From positions 1 through 35,267 of the forward strand of contig JAPPBX010000100.1 in NCBI GenBank assembly GCA_026702755.1: a stretch of 35,267 bases of DNA. Reading direction: 5' to 3'. Both the position numbers and the translations under genes were made by a program. The DNA comes from Candidatus Poribacteria bacterium. GTDB taxonomy: Bacteria; Poribacteria; WGA-4E; WGA-3G. Below, one piece after another: positions 15,570 to 24,662 of the stretch (the stretch's first letter is position 1; each line of letters starts with the position of its first letter). Under the pieces are notes generated by a model, which did no database searches, was not told the origin of the DNA, and worked only from the letters and a program-made list of their open reading frames with translations.

Positions 15570-18500
15570 TCACGCTTTCGGCAACGTGGGCAATGTTAAA
15601 CGCGGACGTTCACCGAAATCGGGGAGTTGCGGTGGGTTCTCCTCCATCTGACGGAGGAGTTCTTCAATCGCGCGGTCGAGCTGCGGATCGTTCTCTGTGG
15701 TATAGTCTTGCGGACGGTAATCCACCTCAATATCTGGATCCGTGCCGTAGTTCTCAACGTTCCAGCCGACATCAACAAACCAGAAGGAATACTCCGGTTG
15801 CGTCGTACCACCTCTATCCACGAACATCTGATGCGGTGAGATACCGATAACACCACCCCACGTCCGCTTCCCGATAAGCAAACCCAACTCCATCAATTTG
15901 AAACAGTGTGAGAAAATATCACCATCGGAGCCAGCATTTTCGTTGGTGACAGCCACCATCGGACCCAAGACCGAAGCATCTGGGTAGGGATGCGGTGTCC
16001 CCCATCGCGGTACGTCATATCCAATGCGACGGCGAGACAACTTCTCTAAAAGCAGTTGCGAAACATGACCACCGCCGTTGTAACGTACGTCAACCAATAG
16101 TCCGGGATAACTCACCTCCGCAAGAAAACCGCGGTGAAATTCTGCATACCCACGCCGTCCCATGTCAGGAATATGAACATACCCGACCTTACCATCCGTT
16201 TTCTCATGGACGTATCGCCGATTTTTGGACACCCACTCGCGATACCGAAGTTCGTTTTCACCGCCCAATATCTTGAGCGTGACGACGCGTTCCTCGTCAT
16301 CGTCCGCACCTCGGAATGTAGCTTGTACCTCTTGATTCGCAAGGCTCACGAGCAGTTCACCCGGCGAAACATTTTCACTGACCCGCTGTCCAGCGATAGC
16401 GAGCAACACATCCCCTTCTCGGATATTAATTCCCGGCGCATTGAGCGGTGAATCCTTCGTCACCTCCCAGCCATCGCCGCGCGGGATGTGCGTGATGCGA
16501 TACCCCTTACGCTCCGCATCGTAGATAAAATCAGCACCGAGAAACCCCTGGGCGTAATTCGGTGAACTCCGATAATCGCCACCCATTTCATACGCATGCG
16601 AGGTGCCGAGTTCTCCCTGCATCTCCCACATCAAGTCCGAAAATTCACCGCGTGTCGCGATCCGTTCAAGGAGCGGCAGATAGCGTTGGTACACATGCTC
16701 CCAATCGACATCCGACATATCCTCTGTCCAGAAATAATCCCGCTGAAGCCGCCACGCTTCTCGATACATCTGATGCCACTCAGCAGTCGGAACGACGGAG
16801 GCTTTGATACGATTCAGGTCAATCCAACCGGTCTGCCGACTCGGACCACCCCTGCTCTCGGATTTGGATTCTCCCTCAGCCTTTTTGCCAGCCTTGAGAA
16901 CGCGCAACCGACTTCCTGTAGAATAAACAAGTGTCTTCGCATCGCGCGAAAGTTGAAAGTCATTAATGCCGGAGACAAGCGTCTCCTTTTTCTGATCCTT
17001 GAAGTCGTAGGCATGGAGTACACCTCTCGGACTACTATCATCATCCGATGGTGTTTCTTGGACCGGAAACGACGTAAAAATCGCTTTGCCTTCAATACCA
17101 GCGATCTGCCCATAACGTCCATGCGGATACGGAAACGCGACGACGCGTTGTGTAATACCTTCCAAATCTATGGTAATCGGTTCACGTTTATCTTTCTTCT
17201 TCTCAGATTTTTCTTCAGATGCCTCCTCTTTTTCGTCCTGCTCCTCATCCTCTTTGTCTTTATCTTCCTTTTCCTCTTCAAGCGGACGAGGCTCCGGCAC
17301 GAACGGATTGCCCAACGTCTTCTGCAAGGTCACCAGCAATGGCCGCATTGCCGTAGGAAACCCAAGATCGAAGTGGAGTGCATCGTAGACCGGATTGAAC
17401 TCACGATAAGACAGAAAATAGAGATACTTCCCCTCTGGATCCCATGCGGGACCGAAATCGTTGAATTCTGGATCCGTGACGAACCATGTCTCGCCTGTTT
17501 CAATCCTGCAGAGTTTGATTGAACGGGTGGTTTCTGTCGCTGCAAAACTATACGCGCACCATTTACCATCCGGCGACCATGCGACATCTTGGATGTTGCG
17601 ATAATGACCTTTGTCGAGTACCCGAATCTCTTGTGTCTCTAAATTGATATGCAAAAGTTCAAGACGGTTATTGATAAGAAGCAACTGATCCTTCTCGTCA
17701 TCTTCAGTTTGGGGAGCAACCGTAAGCCGTCGAACATGTCCGATGTCAAGAGCGTCAAGGCGAACAATGTCAGCACTCCCATCGCGGGTATGGATTTCAA
17801 GTGCTTCTTCACCTTCAGCATCAGAGAGGGTAACGAGACGCTTCCCGTCGTTGAGCCACTGTGTGAAGCGGTAACGGGTTCCACTACGCTCGCCGTGCTG
17901 GAGAACCGCTCCCTCCCAATTTGCCATCGTGAAGGGTTTCCCTCGAACTGTCAGTGCCAAGGCGTGACCGTCTGGGGTCGGAGCATAGTCTTGTAGGTAG
18001 CGCGATGCAGTGACGAATTTCCGCTGTCGCTGGATACGTGGACTGTGGAATTGGATATCAACACGGGTTTCAGTGCCGTTTTCGATTTCATAAACAAACA
18101 GGTCGGCACCGGCATGATAGACAATACGTGTGCCATCTGTTTGTGCAGAACGGCAGTAGTAGGTATCCTGATGCGTGTGGCGTTGAATGTCCTCACCGGT
18201 AGGAAGACAGGAGTAGATATTGCCAACCCCCTCATGGTCCGAAATAAAATAGATACGTTCACCGATCCACATCGGTGTCGTGAAATTACTATCCACAGGC
18301 GTAAGTGGCTGGAACTGTCCGTCCCCTTCAATGTCTACCCAGAGTTGTCCTGCTGTGCCGCCGCGGTAGCGTTTCCAGCGTGCGGGTTCTCGTGTCAATC
18401 TGCCGAGGACAACCCCGCCGGCATCACTGAAATCAATATGATTCGCTGGACCGTAAGACAGACGTTGCGGTTCACCCCCGTCTGCACAGATTTTCCATAT

Positions 18501-18836
18501 CCAAGGATCAAAAGCCAGACCAGCATTGCTTGAATAGAGAATCGTCTTACCATCGGTGTCCCAATCGACAATAGCAGCATTGCCGCCCTGATAAGTGAGT
18601 CGCTTCGCCTCACCACCGAGCGCAGACATCACATAAACTTCTGACGGTCCCTCTTCACGTCCCGTGAACGCAAGTCGTTCACCATCCGGTGATAAGCGTG
18701 GCGAACTTGTCGCGCCGAGATTCGACGTGAGTCGTCTTGCGATCCCACCTTCGACGGGAACCGTCCATAAATCATCTTCACATACAAAAACAATAGTATC
18801 CCGACAAACTGTCGGAAATCTATAATATCCTGACAT
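15570..18836 (-). CDS. Tricorn protease homologue (S41 family)
   Basis: A 1088-residue cytosolic peptidase, close to the 1071 residues of Thermoplasma tricorn. The N-terminal half has WD40/TolB-like propeller repeats (for example RLSPDGERLAFTGREEG and VAWSPDGKWCAYSF). A strongly charged Glu/Lys linker at about residues 520-560 separates these from a PDZ domain (near 770-860) and a C-terminal S41 serine peptidase domain. The nucleophile is probably Ser970 followed by Asp971 (NAGSDGD), with a candidate catalytic His in LGTSHAYE and an acidic residue in the DPDIEVDY region. Tricorn degrades peptides released by larger proteases. The ATG at 18836 lies 5 bases after GGAGG; the in-frame ATG 12 bases earlier is inside the ATGGAGG motif. 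The charged linker is unusual and its role unknown. Confidence 0.92.
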   Translation of the reverse strand: MSGYYRFPTVCRDTIVFVCEDDLWTVPVEGGIARRLTSNLGATSSPRLSPDGERLAFTGREEGPSEVYVMSALGGEAKRLTYQGGNAAIVDWDTDGKTILYSSNAGLAFDPWIWKICADGGEPQRLSYGPANHIDFSDAGGVVLGRLTREPARWKRYRGGTAGQLWVDIEGDGQFQPLTPVDSNFTTPMWIGERIYFISDHEGVGNIYSCLPTGEDIQRHTHQDTYYCRSAQTDGTRIVYHAGADLFVYEIENGTETRVDIQFHSPRIQRQRKFVTASRYLQDYAPTPDGHALALTVRGKPFTMANWEGAVLQHGERSGTRYRFTQWLNDGKRLVTLSDAEGEEALEIHTRDGSADIVRLDALDIGHVRRLTVAPQTEDDEKDQLLLINNRLELLHINLETQEIRVLDKGHYRNIQDVAWSPDGKWCAYSFAATETTRSIKLCRIETGETWFVTDPEFNDFGPAWDPEGKYLYFLSYREFNPVYDALHFDLGFPTAMRPLLVTLQKTLGNPFVPEPRPLEEEKEDKDKEDEEQDEKEEASEEKSEKKKDKREPITIDLEGITQRVVAFPYPHGRYGQIAGIEGKAIFTSFPVQETPSDDDSSPRGVLHAYDFKDQKKETLVSGINDFQLSRDAKTLVYSTGSRLRVLKAGKKAEGESKSESRGGPSRQTGWIDLNRIKASVVPTAEWHQMYREAWRLQRDYFWTEDMSDVDWEHVYQRYLPLLERIATRGEFSDLMWEMQGELGTSHAYEMGGDYRSSPNYAQGFLGADFIYDAERKGYRITHIPRGDGWEVTKDSPLNAPGINIREGDVLLAIAGQRVSENVSPGELLVSLANQEVQATFRGADDDEERVVTLKILGGENELRYREWVSKNRRYVHEKTDGKVGYVHIPDMGRRGYAEFHRGFLAEVSYPGLLVDVRYNGGGHVSQLLLEKLSRRRIGYDVPRWGTPHPYPDASVLGPMVAVTNENAGSDGDIFSHCFKLMELGLLIGKRTWGGVIGISPHQMFVDRGGTTQPEYSFWFVDVGWNVENYGTDPDIEVDYRPQDYTTENDPQLDRAIEELLRQMEENPPQLPDFGERPRLTLPTLPKA

Positions 18837-19176
18837 TGACTCCTCCATTTTAAATAGTTATGGTTACTGGTATTGTTTGAAATTGCACTTATAGGTGTCA
18901 ATTTAGGGATGTTTCGCTGTATTTTATAGGAACGTCCCTACAAATGCCGCCCCTACGGGGCTTGGGTCTGTGAGGTTGCGTTTTTCTATACAGATACCAT
19001 CCCTACGGGATTCAAGAAGGTTTTGAAGTCTTCAAGGTTTCCGCGTAAATCCGGTTCAGTTGCAAACCGAACCTACCGGGCCTGGGCTCGAGACGGTTCA
19101 TTTTTCTAAAATTGACAGTTATGGTATGGTTTGAAATCGCACCCATCAAATTTAAATACAAGATAGGTATAACAGC
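18837..19176. other. Repeat-rich intergenic region
   Basis: A 340-base gap without a gene. It contains a promoter for the tricorn gene, an imperfect direct repeat (AGTTATGGT...GTTTGAAAT(T/C)GCAC at about 18856-18886 and 19118-19141) at its two ends, and three related blocks with a CCTAC(G/C)GGG core. These blocks are near 18952 (CCCCTACGGGG), 18991 and 19070. Confidence 0.5.
18872..18901 (-). promoter_or_regulatory. Candidate promoter for tricorn gene
   Basis: On the minus strand a perfect TTGACA (18901-18896) is followed 18 bp later by AACAAT (18877-18872), a weaker -10 box, about 35 bases before the start codon. Confidence 0.45.
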
Positions 19177-19983
19177 CTATCCACTTCTCTTTAGTCTACC
19201 GACGCGTTTGGCATATTTTTCACCCAAATGGAAAACCCAAAATCCGAGTGGAATGAGTAGAACACCAATGATGAGTAATAGAAATAGGTTTCCCAGTTGA
19301 CTTTCAATCGAAGCATTATCCAGTATCGCTGCACGAATGGATCTAAGCGTATAGGTGGCAGGCGAAATTTTGGAAATCGGTTGGATCCATTCCGGTAATA
19401 CCTCAATTTCATAATAGATACCGGAGACTAAGAGGAGCATTGATTGAATGATACCTGTTGCAGCTTGTCCCTTTTCCGGTGAAAGTAATGGAAAGATCGC
19501 CGCCATCAAACCAATCCCAATGAAAGAGAGACTTGAGATGCCAACAGTGACCACCATCGTTAGCCAATTTGCATTTCCTAAGTCAATATGTTCACCGAAA
19601 AAGAAAGGCATTATCGCCAAAACTAAACCGGTTCGTAAGAGTCCATATAGGATTGCAAAGAAACAAGACCCAACAAGGTGGGTAATACGATAGATGGGTG
19701 CCATAAAGGTATATTCGATCGTGCCTTCCCATCTCTCCCACGTAATAGCGTCGCTGACCTCGCGCATCATAATGGAGAGAAATCCCCAGATTAATGCACC
19801 AATGACGAGGTAAAGCACATCTTTACTGGTGCCACGTCCGACCATAATCAATCCAATCGTCAGCGCATTGACGATGGAGTAACTGAAAAAGAGAATTTCC
19901 CAACTAAGATATCGCTTCAGTAGATTAAAGTTGCGTTCAATAAAGGCGTAAGAGACAACTGTTTCACGTATAAGATTCAACAT
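19177..19983 (-). CDS. ABC-2 type transporter permease
   Basis: A 268-residue membrane protein with about six hydrophobic segments (near residues 26-47, 55-72, 105-127, 139-164, 172-192 and 234-254). It has the ABC-2 signature loops WERWEGTIEYTFMAPI (82-97) and the SGIYYEIEVLPEWIQPISKISPATYTLRSIR region near 190-220. It is the membrane half of an exporter whose ATPase is encoded directly upstream at 20007-20897, 23 bases away. In this family the substrates are lipids, polysaccharides, drugs or ions; none can be chosen here. Between the two genes a small hairpin (19992-20010) begins at the ATPase stop codon and could tune the relative amounts of the two subunits. Confidence 0.85.
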   Translation of the reverse strand: MLNLIRETVVSYAFIERNFNLLKRYLSWEILFFSYSIVNALTIGLIMVGRGTSKDVLYLVIGALIWGFLSIMMREVSDAITWERWEGTIEYTFMAPIYRITHLVGSCFFAILYGLLRTGLVLAIMPFFFGEHIDLGNANWLTMVVTVGISSLSFIGIGLMAAIFPLLSPEKGQAATGIIQSMLLLVSGIYYEIEVLPEWIQPISKISPATYTLRSIRAAILDNASIESQLGNLFLLLIIGVLLIPLGFWVFHLGEKYAKRVGRLKRSG

Positions 19984-19991
19984 TTTTGGGT

Positions 19992-20010
19992 GTAGTTTGT
20001 GAGAAACTAC
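19992..20010 (-). other. Intercistronic hairpin between ABC subunits
   Basis: GTAGTTT (19992-19998) pairs with AAACTAC (20004-20010) with a five-base loop. It overlaps the ATPase stop codon and precedes the permease start by about 8 bases, and no T-run follows. A role in translation coupling or mRNA processing is possible. Confidence 0.45.
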
Positions 20011-20897
20011 TCTTCCTCCTCGATCTGCTTTCCAGTGAGGGCAATAAAAACGTCCTCCAATGTTCCGAGGTCTCCGTTCTCTGATGGTGTGTTGGCAATG
20101 AGTTCTTCGACGGTCCCCTCAGCGATAAATCGTCCTTTGTCAATAATTGCGATCTTATCACACAATCTTTCAGCCTCCGCCATATCGTGTGTCGTTAGGA
20201 CGATGACAGCATTCCGTTCTTGGCGGATCTCCTCAATAAAGGCTTGCACATCGCGCTTGGATTTGGGGTCGAGTCCTGTTGTCGGTTCATCAAGCAGAAG
20301 GAGCATAGGCGTGGTGAGTAGGGCGCGTGCGATTGCGACTTTCTGTTGCATCCCGCGCGACAGGTGCTCCATTTCTTCGTTCATCCGATCTGGGTCAAAG
20401 CCGAGTCTTTCTAAAATTTGCTTTGATTTTCGCTCGGCTTCGACAGCCGGAATACCGTAAAGGCGTGCGGCATAAATCAGATTTTCTGTTGAAGAGAGGC
20501 GTTTGAAGAACGAGGCTTCAACAGACACACGATTCATTATCTGCCTCACCTTCAGGCTCTCTGTTACAACATCGTCGCCAAAGACGTGAATACTGCCTGC
20601 ATCAGGGATCAGCAGCGTTGAAATAAGACGAATCAAGGTTGACTTTCCTGAGCCATTGGCACCGAGAATACCATAGATTTCCCCGATGTTAACCTCTAAG
20701 GAGATGTCGTCAACTGCGCGGATAACCTCTTTCTCTCGCTTGAACATCTGCTGAATCTTTTGATGAAAACGCAGCTTACCATTTGTCCGCTTGGTTCGGT
20801 GAAAATGTTTCGTTACCTTGCGAACAGTTAATCCATAGATAGTCTGCTCCACCTTTTTCCCTTTCACTAAACTTGTAGTCTCCAAAACTCTTGACAT
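20007..20897 (-). CDS. ABC transporter ATP-binding protein
   Basis: A 296-residue cytosolic ABC ATPase. It has Walker A GANGSGKST (79-87), signature LSRGMQQK (179-186), Walker B LLLLDEP (199-205) and the switch histidine in LTTHDMAEAE. About 60 residues precede the core, including a basic stretch (HFHRTKRTNGKLRFHQK) inserted in the first beta strand region. This is seen in some drug- or polysaccharide-exporter ATPases of the DrrA/NatA type. It energises the permease encoded at 19177-19983. The ATG at 20897 is preferred because a TATAAT box lies at 20922-20917; the longer reading frame from a TTG at 20927 would start upstream of that promoter element. Confidence 0.92.
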   Translation of the reverse strand: MSRVLETTSLVKGKKVEQTIYGLTVRKVTKHFHRTKRTNGKLRFHQKIQQMFKREKEVIRAVDDISLEVNIGEIYGILGANGSGKSTLIRLISTLLIPDAGSIHVFGDDVVTESLKVRQIMNRVSVEASFFKRLSSTENLIYAARLYGIPAVEAERKSKQILERLGFDPDRMNEEMEHLSRGMQQKVAIARALLTTPMLLLLDEPTTGLDPKSKRDVQAFIEEIRQERNAVIVLTTHDMAEAERLCDKIAIIDKGRFIAEGTVEELIANTPSENGDLGTLEDVFIALTGKQIEEEE

Positions 20898-20916
20898 TTC
20901 ACAGGCACTCTTATAT

Positions 20917-20944
20917 ATTATACCCAAAGTTCGTGAACATTTGG
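20917..20944 (-). promoter_or_regulatory. Promoter -10 box with adjacent dyad
   Basis: A perfect TATAAT (minus strand, 20922-20917) lies about 20 bases before the ABC ATPase start codon. Directly upstream is an imperfect dyad, CCAAATGTTCAC GAACTTTGG (20944-20924), whose core GTTC-AC-GAAC is symmetrical. A regulator bound there would cover the -35 position, where no good box is visible. Confidence 0.45.
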
Positions 20945-21046
20945 TAATTTATTTTTCGCCGATTTGAAACAGAGTGAAGCACTTAGTAATAACACTCAGA
21001 TCTCTTATATTCTTGGAACTTACAGAAAGAAAAGAGTGGAGGAACA

Positions 21047-22096
21047 ATGCCGAGAATCAAAGGTCCAGCTATCTTCCTCGCCCAATTCATGCGGGACGAG
21101 GCACCATACGATACTATGGAAAATATTGGGAAATGGGTTGCAAGCTTGGGGTACAAAGGTGTCCAAATCCCCAATTGGGACGACCGTGTCATTGACATCG
21201 GGAAAGCTGCCGAGTCGAAAACCTATTGCGATGAATTCAAAGGAACACTCAACGAAATGGGGCTTGAAGCCACGGAAGTAGCAGGTTACCTCGCTGGTCA
21301 GGTACTGGCTGTGCATCCCGCTTATGAAGTCATGTTTGAGGCGTTCCATCCACCCGGCTTGCGCGGTGACGAAAGAACAGCATGGGCAGCAGGCGAATTG
21401 ACGAAATGCGTCCACGCTTCGGTCAATATGGGTCTGGATGTCATTCCTGTGCTTTCAGGCGGTTTTGCGTGGCACACCGTCTATCCGTGGCCCCAACGTC
21501 CCGATGGAATCATTGAAGAGGCGTTCAAAGAACTCGCTGCACGGTGGCGACCACTTCTGGATCTGGCACACGAGAACGGTCAGGTCTTCGCCTACGAACT
21601 CCACCCGGGTTCGGACATTTACGATGGTGCAACGTATGAGATGTTCCTGGATTACACGGACGACCATCCCGCTGCCTGTCTCAACTACGATCCGAGCCAT
21701 TTTCTCCTTCAGCAACTCGACTATATCGACTTCATCCGACTTTACGCGGAACGCATCAAGGGATTTCATGTTAAGGATGCCGAGTTCCGTCCGACAGGTC
21801 GGGTTGGGGTCTATGGCGGTTATCAGTCATGGGCGGGTCGTGCAGCGAGATTCCGTTCGCTCGGTGATGGACAGGTGGATTTCACACAGGTGTTTACGCT
21901 GTTGACCGAGGCAGGCTACGACAGTTGGGCGGTGCTGGAATGGGAATGTTGTGTCAAAAGCCCAGAGCAGGGCGCAGCAGAAGGTGCACCGTTTATCGCT
22001 AAACATATCATCGAAACAACCGATGTCGCCTTCGATGACTTCGCAGGCGGTGAAACGGACGTAGAACGAAATCGAGACATTCTTGGATTGAATTGA
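21047..22096 (+). CDS. Sugar phosphate isomerase/epimerase-like TIM barrel
   Basis: A 349-residue cytosolic protein of the xylose-isomerase-like TIM-barrel superfamily. Candidate metal ligands are Glu184 (YELHPG), Asp215 (NYDPSHF), His241 (FHVKDAE) and Glu300 (LEWE), in the expected order. The enzyme probably isomerises or epimerises a keto- or aldo-sugar or a cyclitol. A strong TGGAGGA ribosome binding site stands a few bases before the ATG. Two Gfo/Idh/MocA-type genes follow on the same strand with gaps of 124 and 118 bases. This combination is typical of sugar, inositol or sugar-acid catabolic clusters, in which the oxidoreductase makes a keto-sugar that the isomerase converts. The actual substrate is unknown. 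Confidence 0.88.
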   Translation: MPRIKGPAIFLAQFMRDEAPYDTMENIGKWVASLGYKGVQIPNWDDRVIDIGKAAESKTYCDEFKGTLNEMGLEATEVAGYLAGQVLAVHPAYEVMFEAFHPPGLRGDERTAWAAGELTKCVHASVNMGLDVIPVLSGGFAWHTVYPWPQRPDGIIEEAFKELAARWRPLLDLAHENGQVFAYELHPGSDIYDGATYEMFLDYTDDHPAACLNYDPSHFLLQQLDYIDFIRLYAERIKGFHVKDAEFRPTGRVGVYGGYQSWAGRAARFRSLGDGQVDFTQVFTLLTEAGYDSWAVLEWECCVKSPEQGAAEGAPFIAKHIIETTDVAFDDFAGGETDVERNRDILGLN

Positions 22097-22220
22097 AGAT
22101 AGTCATTGGTTCTCGGTTTCCAGTTAAAGAGAGGACTAATACGCCTCAGAAGGCATCTTAACTGAATACTCTCACTGCGAGGCAAACTGATAACTGATAA
22201 CTAAATCGGAGTGAATCACT

Positions 22221-23381
22221 ATGGAATCTTGGAAACGTAAATTACGAATGGGTATGGTCGGCGGCGGACAGGGTGCCTTTATTGGTGGCGTTCACCGTAT
22301 CGCTGCCACGCTCGATCAGCAAATCGAAGTCGTCGCCGGATGCTTCTCACGCGATCCGGAAAACACACGAATCACCGGTGAAGAACTGTATCTTGACACA
22401 AACCGTTGTTACGACAGTTACGCGGAGATGGCGGCAGCCGAGGCTGCGCTTCCCGAAAATGAACGTATTGACTTTGTGAGCATTGTCACGCCGAACATCT
22501 CCCACTTTGACATCGCGAAGACCTTTTTGGGGGCGGGTTTCCACGTTGTCTGTGATAAGCCGATGACTTACAGTCTTGACGAAGCCGAGACTCTTGTCCA
22601 ACTTGTCGAAGATTCAGGGCTTGTCTTTGCATTGACACACAACTATACGGGGCATCCACTCGTCCGGCATGCACGTGACCTATTCGCTGAAGGTTCAATG
22701 GGACAAATCCGTAAAGTTATCGTCGAATACCTCCAGGATTTCCTGATGGTGCCGCACGAGAAACTCGGTCAGAAGCAAGCGGAATGGCGTGTGGATCCGT
22801 CACAGTCAGGTATCGGCGGCACAATGGGCGATGTTGGCACGCACTGCGTTAACCTACTCGAATACGTCACTGGCGATCCGATTACTGAACTCTGTGCTGA
22901 CAAAAGCACCTTCCTTCCTGACAGGGTACTGGATGAAGATGTCAACGCTTTGCTCCGTTTCAAGGGGGGTGGAAAGGGCGTTCTAAGCATTAGTCAGATC
23001 GCCACCGGTGAGGAAAATGGCCTCACGCTCCGTGTCTACGCCGAACAGGGCGCGGTGAAATGGGCACAGGAGAATCCGAACTATCTTGAACTTTATCGCT
23101 ACGGTGAACCGAGGCAGACGCTTACCCGCGGTCAGGGCTACCTCTCCGATGCAGCGGCGGCAGGCGCGCGTATCCCGACTGGACATCCCGAAGGATACTT
23201 AGAGGCATTCGCGACAATTTATGTAGGTGTTGTTGAAGCCATTCGGCAGCACATCGACGGCGACCCAATGGAAACCGAGGCGTATGATTTTCCGACAGTC
23301 TATGATGGATTGAGGGGTATGCAGTTCATTTACAAAGCCGTTGAATCTTGTGAGAACGGCTCGACTTGGGTTTCAATGTAA
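22221..23381 (+). CDS. Gfo/Idh/MocA family oxidoreductase
   Basis: A 386-residue NAD(P)-dependent dehydrogenase of the Gfo/Idh/MocA family. A Rossmann-fold start, MGMVGGGQGAF (10-20), is followed by the family's cofactor/catalytic lysine in CDKP (111-114, a variant of EKP) and the substrate-site GDVGTH (203-208) in the C-terminal alpha/beta domain. Such enzymes oxidise a hydroxyl of a sugar, inositol or amino sugar. CGGAGTG precedes the ATG at about 10 bases. It lies between the TIM-barrel gene and a second, cofactor-motif-poor relative, so the three probably work on one pathway. A spacer containing heptanucleotide repeats separates it from the next gene. Confidence 0.92.
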   Translation: MESWKRKLRMGMVGGGQGAFIGGVHRIAATLDQQIEVVAGCFSRDPENTRITGEELYLDTNRCYDSYAEMAAAEAALPENERIDFVSIVTPNISHFDIAKTFLGAGFHVVCDKPMTYSLDEAETLVQLVEDSGLVFALTHNYTGHPLVRHARDLFAEGSMGQIRKVIVEYLQDFLMVPHEKLGQKQAEWRVDPSQSGIGGTMGDVGTHCVNLLEYVTGDPITELCADKSTFLPDRVLDEDVNALLRFKGGGKGVLSISQIATGEENGLTLRVYAEQGAVKWAQENPNYLELYRYGEPRQTLTRGQGYLSDAAAAGARIPTGHPEGYLEAFATIYVGVVEAIRQHIDGDPMETEAYDFPTVYDGLRGMQFIYKAVESCENGSTWVSM

Positions 23382-23383
23382 AT

Positions 23384-23477
23384 AGCCATCAGCCATCAGC
23401 AGTCAGCAGTCAGAAAAGAGGGTTACGACGCGTATCATACACCTCTTACTGAAAGCCGATGGTTTCCGACTGCTGAC
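23384..23477 (+). repeat. Heptanucleotide repeats and long-range stem
   Basis: Directly after the stop codon come four 7-base units (AGCCATC twice, AGCAGTC twice) at 23384-23411. The 10-mer GTCAGCAGTC (23402-23411) pairs perfectly with GACTGCTGAC (23468-23477). This looks like the short tandem heptanucleotide repeats found between genes in several bacterial lineages. Related CTGATAA units occur at about 22187-22202. Confidence 0.65.
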
Positions 23478-23499
23478 GACTATTCAAAAGGAGATAGTT

Positions 23500-24534
23500 A
23501 TGCAAGCACCTAACACAGAACCTTTCCGCGTTGGATTTCTGAACGTTGCATCGTACTCGCACATGCCGCTATGGGCACCACATATCAATCCGCGTGCTGG
23601 AGAGAAAGATACCCCATTCACAGGAATGCGAATCACGCACTGCTGGGATATTGAATACGAGGAGGCACAAGCGATTGCCGAGACTTACGGTTGTACAGCC
23701 GTCAAGAACTTCGATGACATGTTGGGTAAGGTGGACGGCATAATCTCAGGCGGCTACTACAACCACCCGTGGAACCACATCCTCCATGAACCGTATCTGG
23801 AGGCTGGGCTGCCAAACCTGATTAACCGCCCGTTTGCGAACTCCCTCGCTAAAGCGCAGCAAATGATTGAACTCGCGGAAAAGCACGGTGCGACCATCCT
23901 TGCGCCATCAAGCCATGAACACAACGATGCTATCTCACGTGCGAAGGCGTGGGCAACCGATAAACAAATCGTCTGCTATACAGCGACCAACTCGTTTGAT
24001 GACTACCCGACCCACGGTATTCACGGTGTCTACATGGTATGCAAAGCACTCGCAGAAGCGGGAAACCCAGTTGTATCCGTCGGATATCGAGCGGACAGTT
24101 GGCATAGTCCGCCTGGGGTTATCACTTTAGAGCATGTTGACAGCGAGGGACGACAATTCTACGGGACACTCCATCAGGTGAGTGGTTCTTGGGGCACGGT
24201 ACAGATTCATACACAAGAAGCCTATGGCGGTGAGAATTTTAGAATCCACACCGGCACCGGTTATCCGTTTGACAAAACGGAGGTCTGGGTGCCGACGATT
24301 TGGGCGTTTCAGAACATGGCACTCCACAACGAGATGCCACAGACCTTTGAACAGATTTTGCACAAAACGAACGTTTTCCTCGCAGGTTGGAGATCTGTTC
24401 TGGAAAATGATGGTAAGCCCGTGAAATTAACGGATGTTCCCGAAGAATGGGAAGCACCCGCTGAACTTCCGAACCACCCTGACCACAATACGGTATCGCT
24501 GTTTCAGAAGAAGTTCGGGGACGGTTCAATATAG
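23500..24534 (+). CDS. Gfo/Idh/MocA-like protein with altered cofactor motifs
   Basis: A 344-residue protein with the overall layout of the Gfo/Idh/MocA family but with key motifs changed. The N-terminal strand reads VGFLNVASYSHMPLW instead of a GxGxxG loop. At the place of the usual EKP it has NRPF (109-112), which keeps the proline but replaces the catalytic lysine by Arg. The C-terminal half has HGIHGVYMV and HQVSGSWGTVQIH strands. It may be a non-catalytic partner, a binding protein, or an enzyme with another chemistry. It has a good AAGGAGA ribosome binding site and follows the canonical Gfo/Idh/MocA gene by 118 bases. The family placement is fairly sure; the activity is not. Confidence 0.75.
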   Translation: MQAPNTEPFRVGFLNVASYSHMPLWAPHINPRAGEKDTPFTGMRITHCWDIEYEEAQAIAETYGCTAVKNFDDMLGKVDGIISGGYYNHPWNHILHEPYLEAGLPNLINRPFANSLAKAQQMIELAEKHGATILAPSSHEHNDAISRAKAWATDKQIVCYTATNSFDDYPTHGIHGVYMVCKALAEAGNPVVSVGYRADSWHSPPGVITLEHVDSEGRQFYGTLHQVSGSWGTVQIHTQEAYGGENFRIHTGTGYPFDKTEVWVPTIWAFQNMALHNEMPQTFEQILHKTNVFLAGWRSVLENDGKPVKLTDVPEEWEAPAELPNHPDHNTVSLFQKKFGDGSI

Positions 24535-24586
24535 CGAATCTGAAAAAGTAGGTGTGGTTGTAAGTGTCTATATGGAAGGAAGTTAC

Positions 24587-24613
24587 GTAGTGGTGCGTTT
24601 GATGCACCACTAC
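24587..24613. terminator. Hairpin between convergent genes
   Basis: GTAGTGGTGC (24587-24596) and GCACCACTAC (24604-24613) form a perfect 10-bp stem with a 7-base loop. It lies between the convergent Gfo-like and LamG genes. There is no long T-run, so efficiency as a terminator is uncertain. Confidence 0.6.
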
Positions 24614-24662
24614 ATCTTAACACGTGTTGAAATATGACGGATAGATTAACGAAAATTGGGAT

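Noticed and set aside
16596-17522. A 308-codon open frame on the plus strand inside the tricorn gene
   Set aside because: It is the complement of a clearly coding gene with full S41 and propeller motifs; its product is Phe/Arg-rich without a recognisable domain or ribosome binding site.
20898-20927. Longer ABC ATPase start at a TTG
   Set aside because: It would begin upstream of the TATAAT promoter box, so it could not be on the transcript.
23384-23413. CRISPR array
   Set aside because: The units are 7 bases long, without spacers of constant length, and no cas gene is present.
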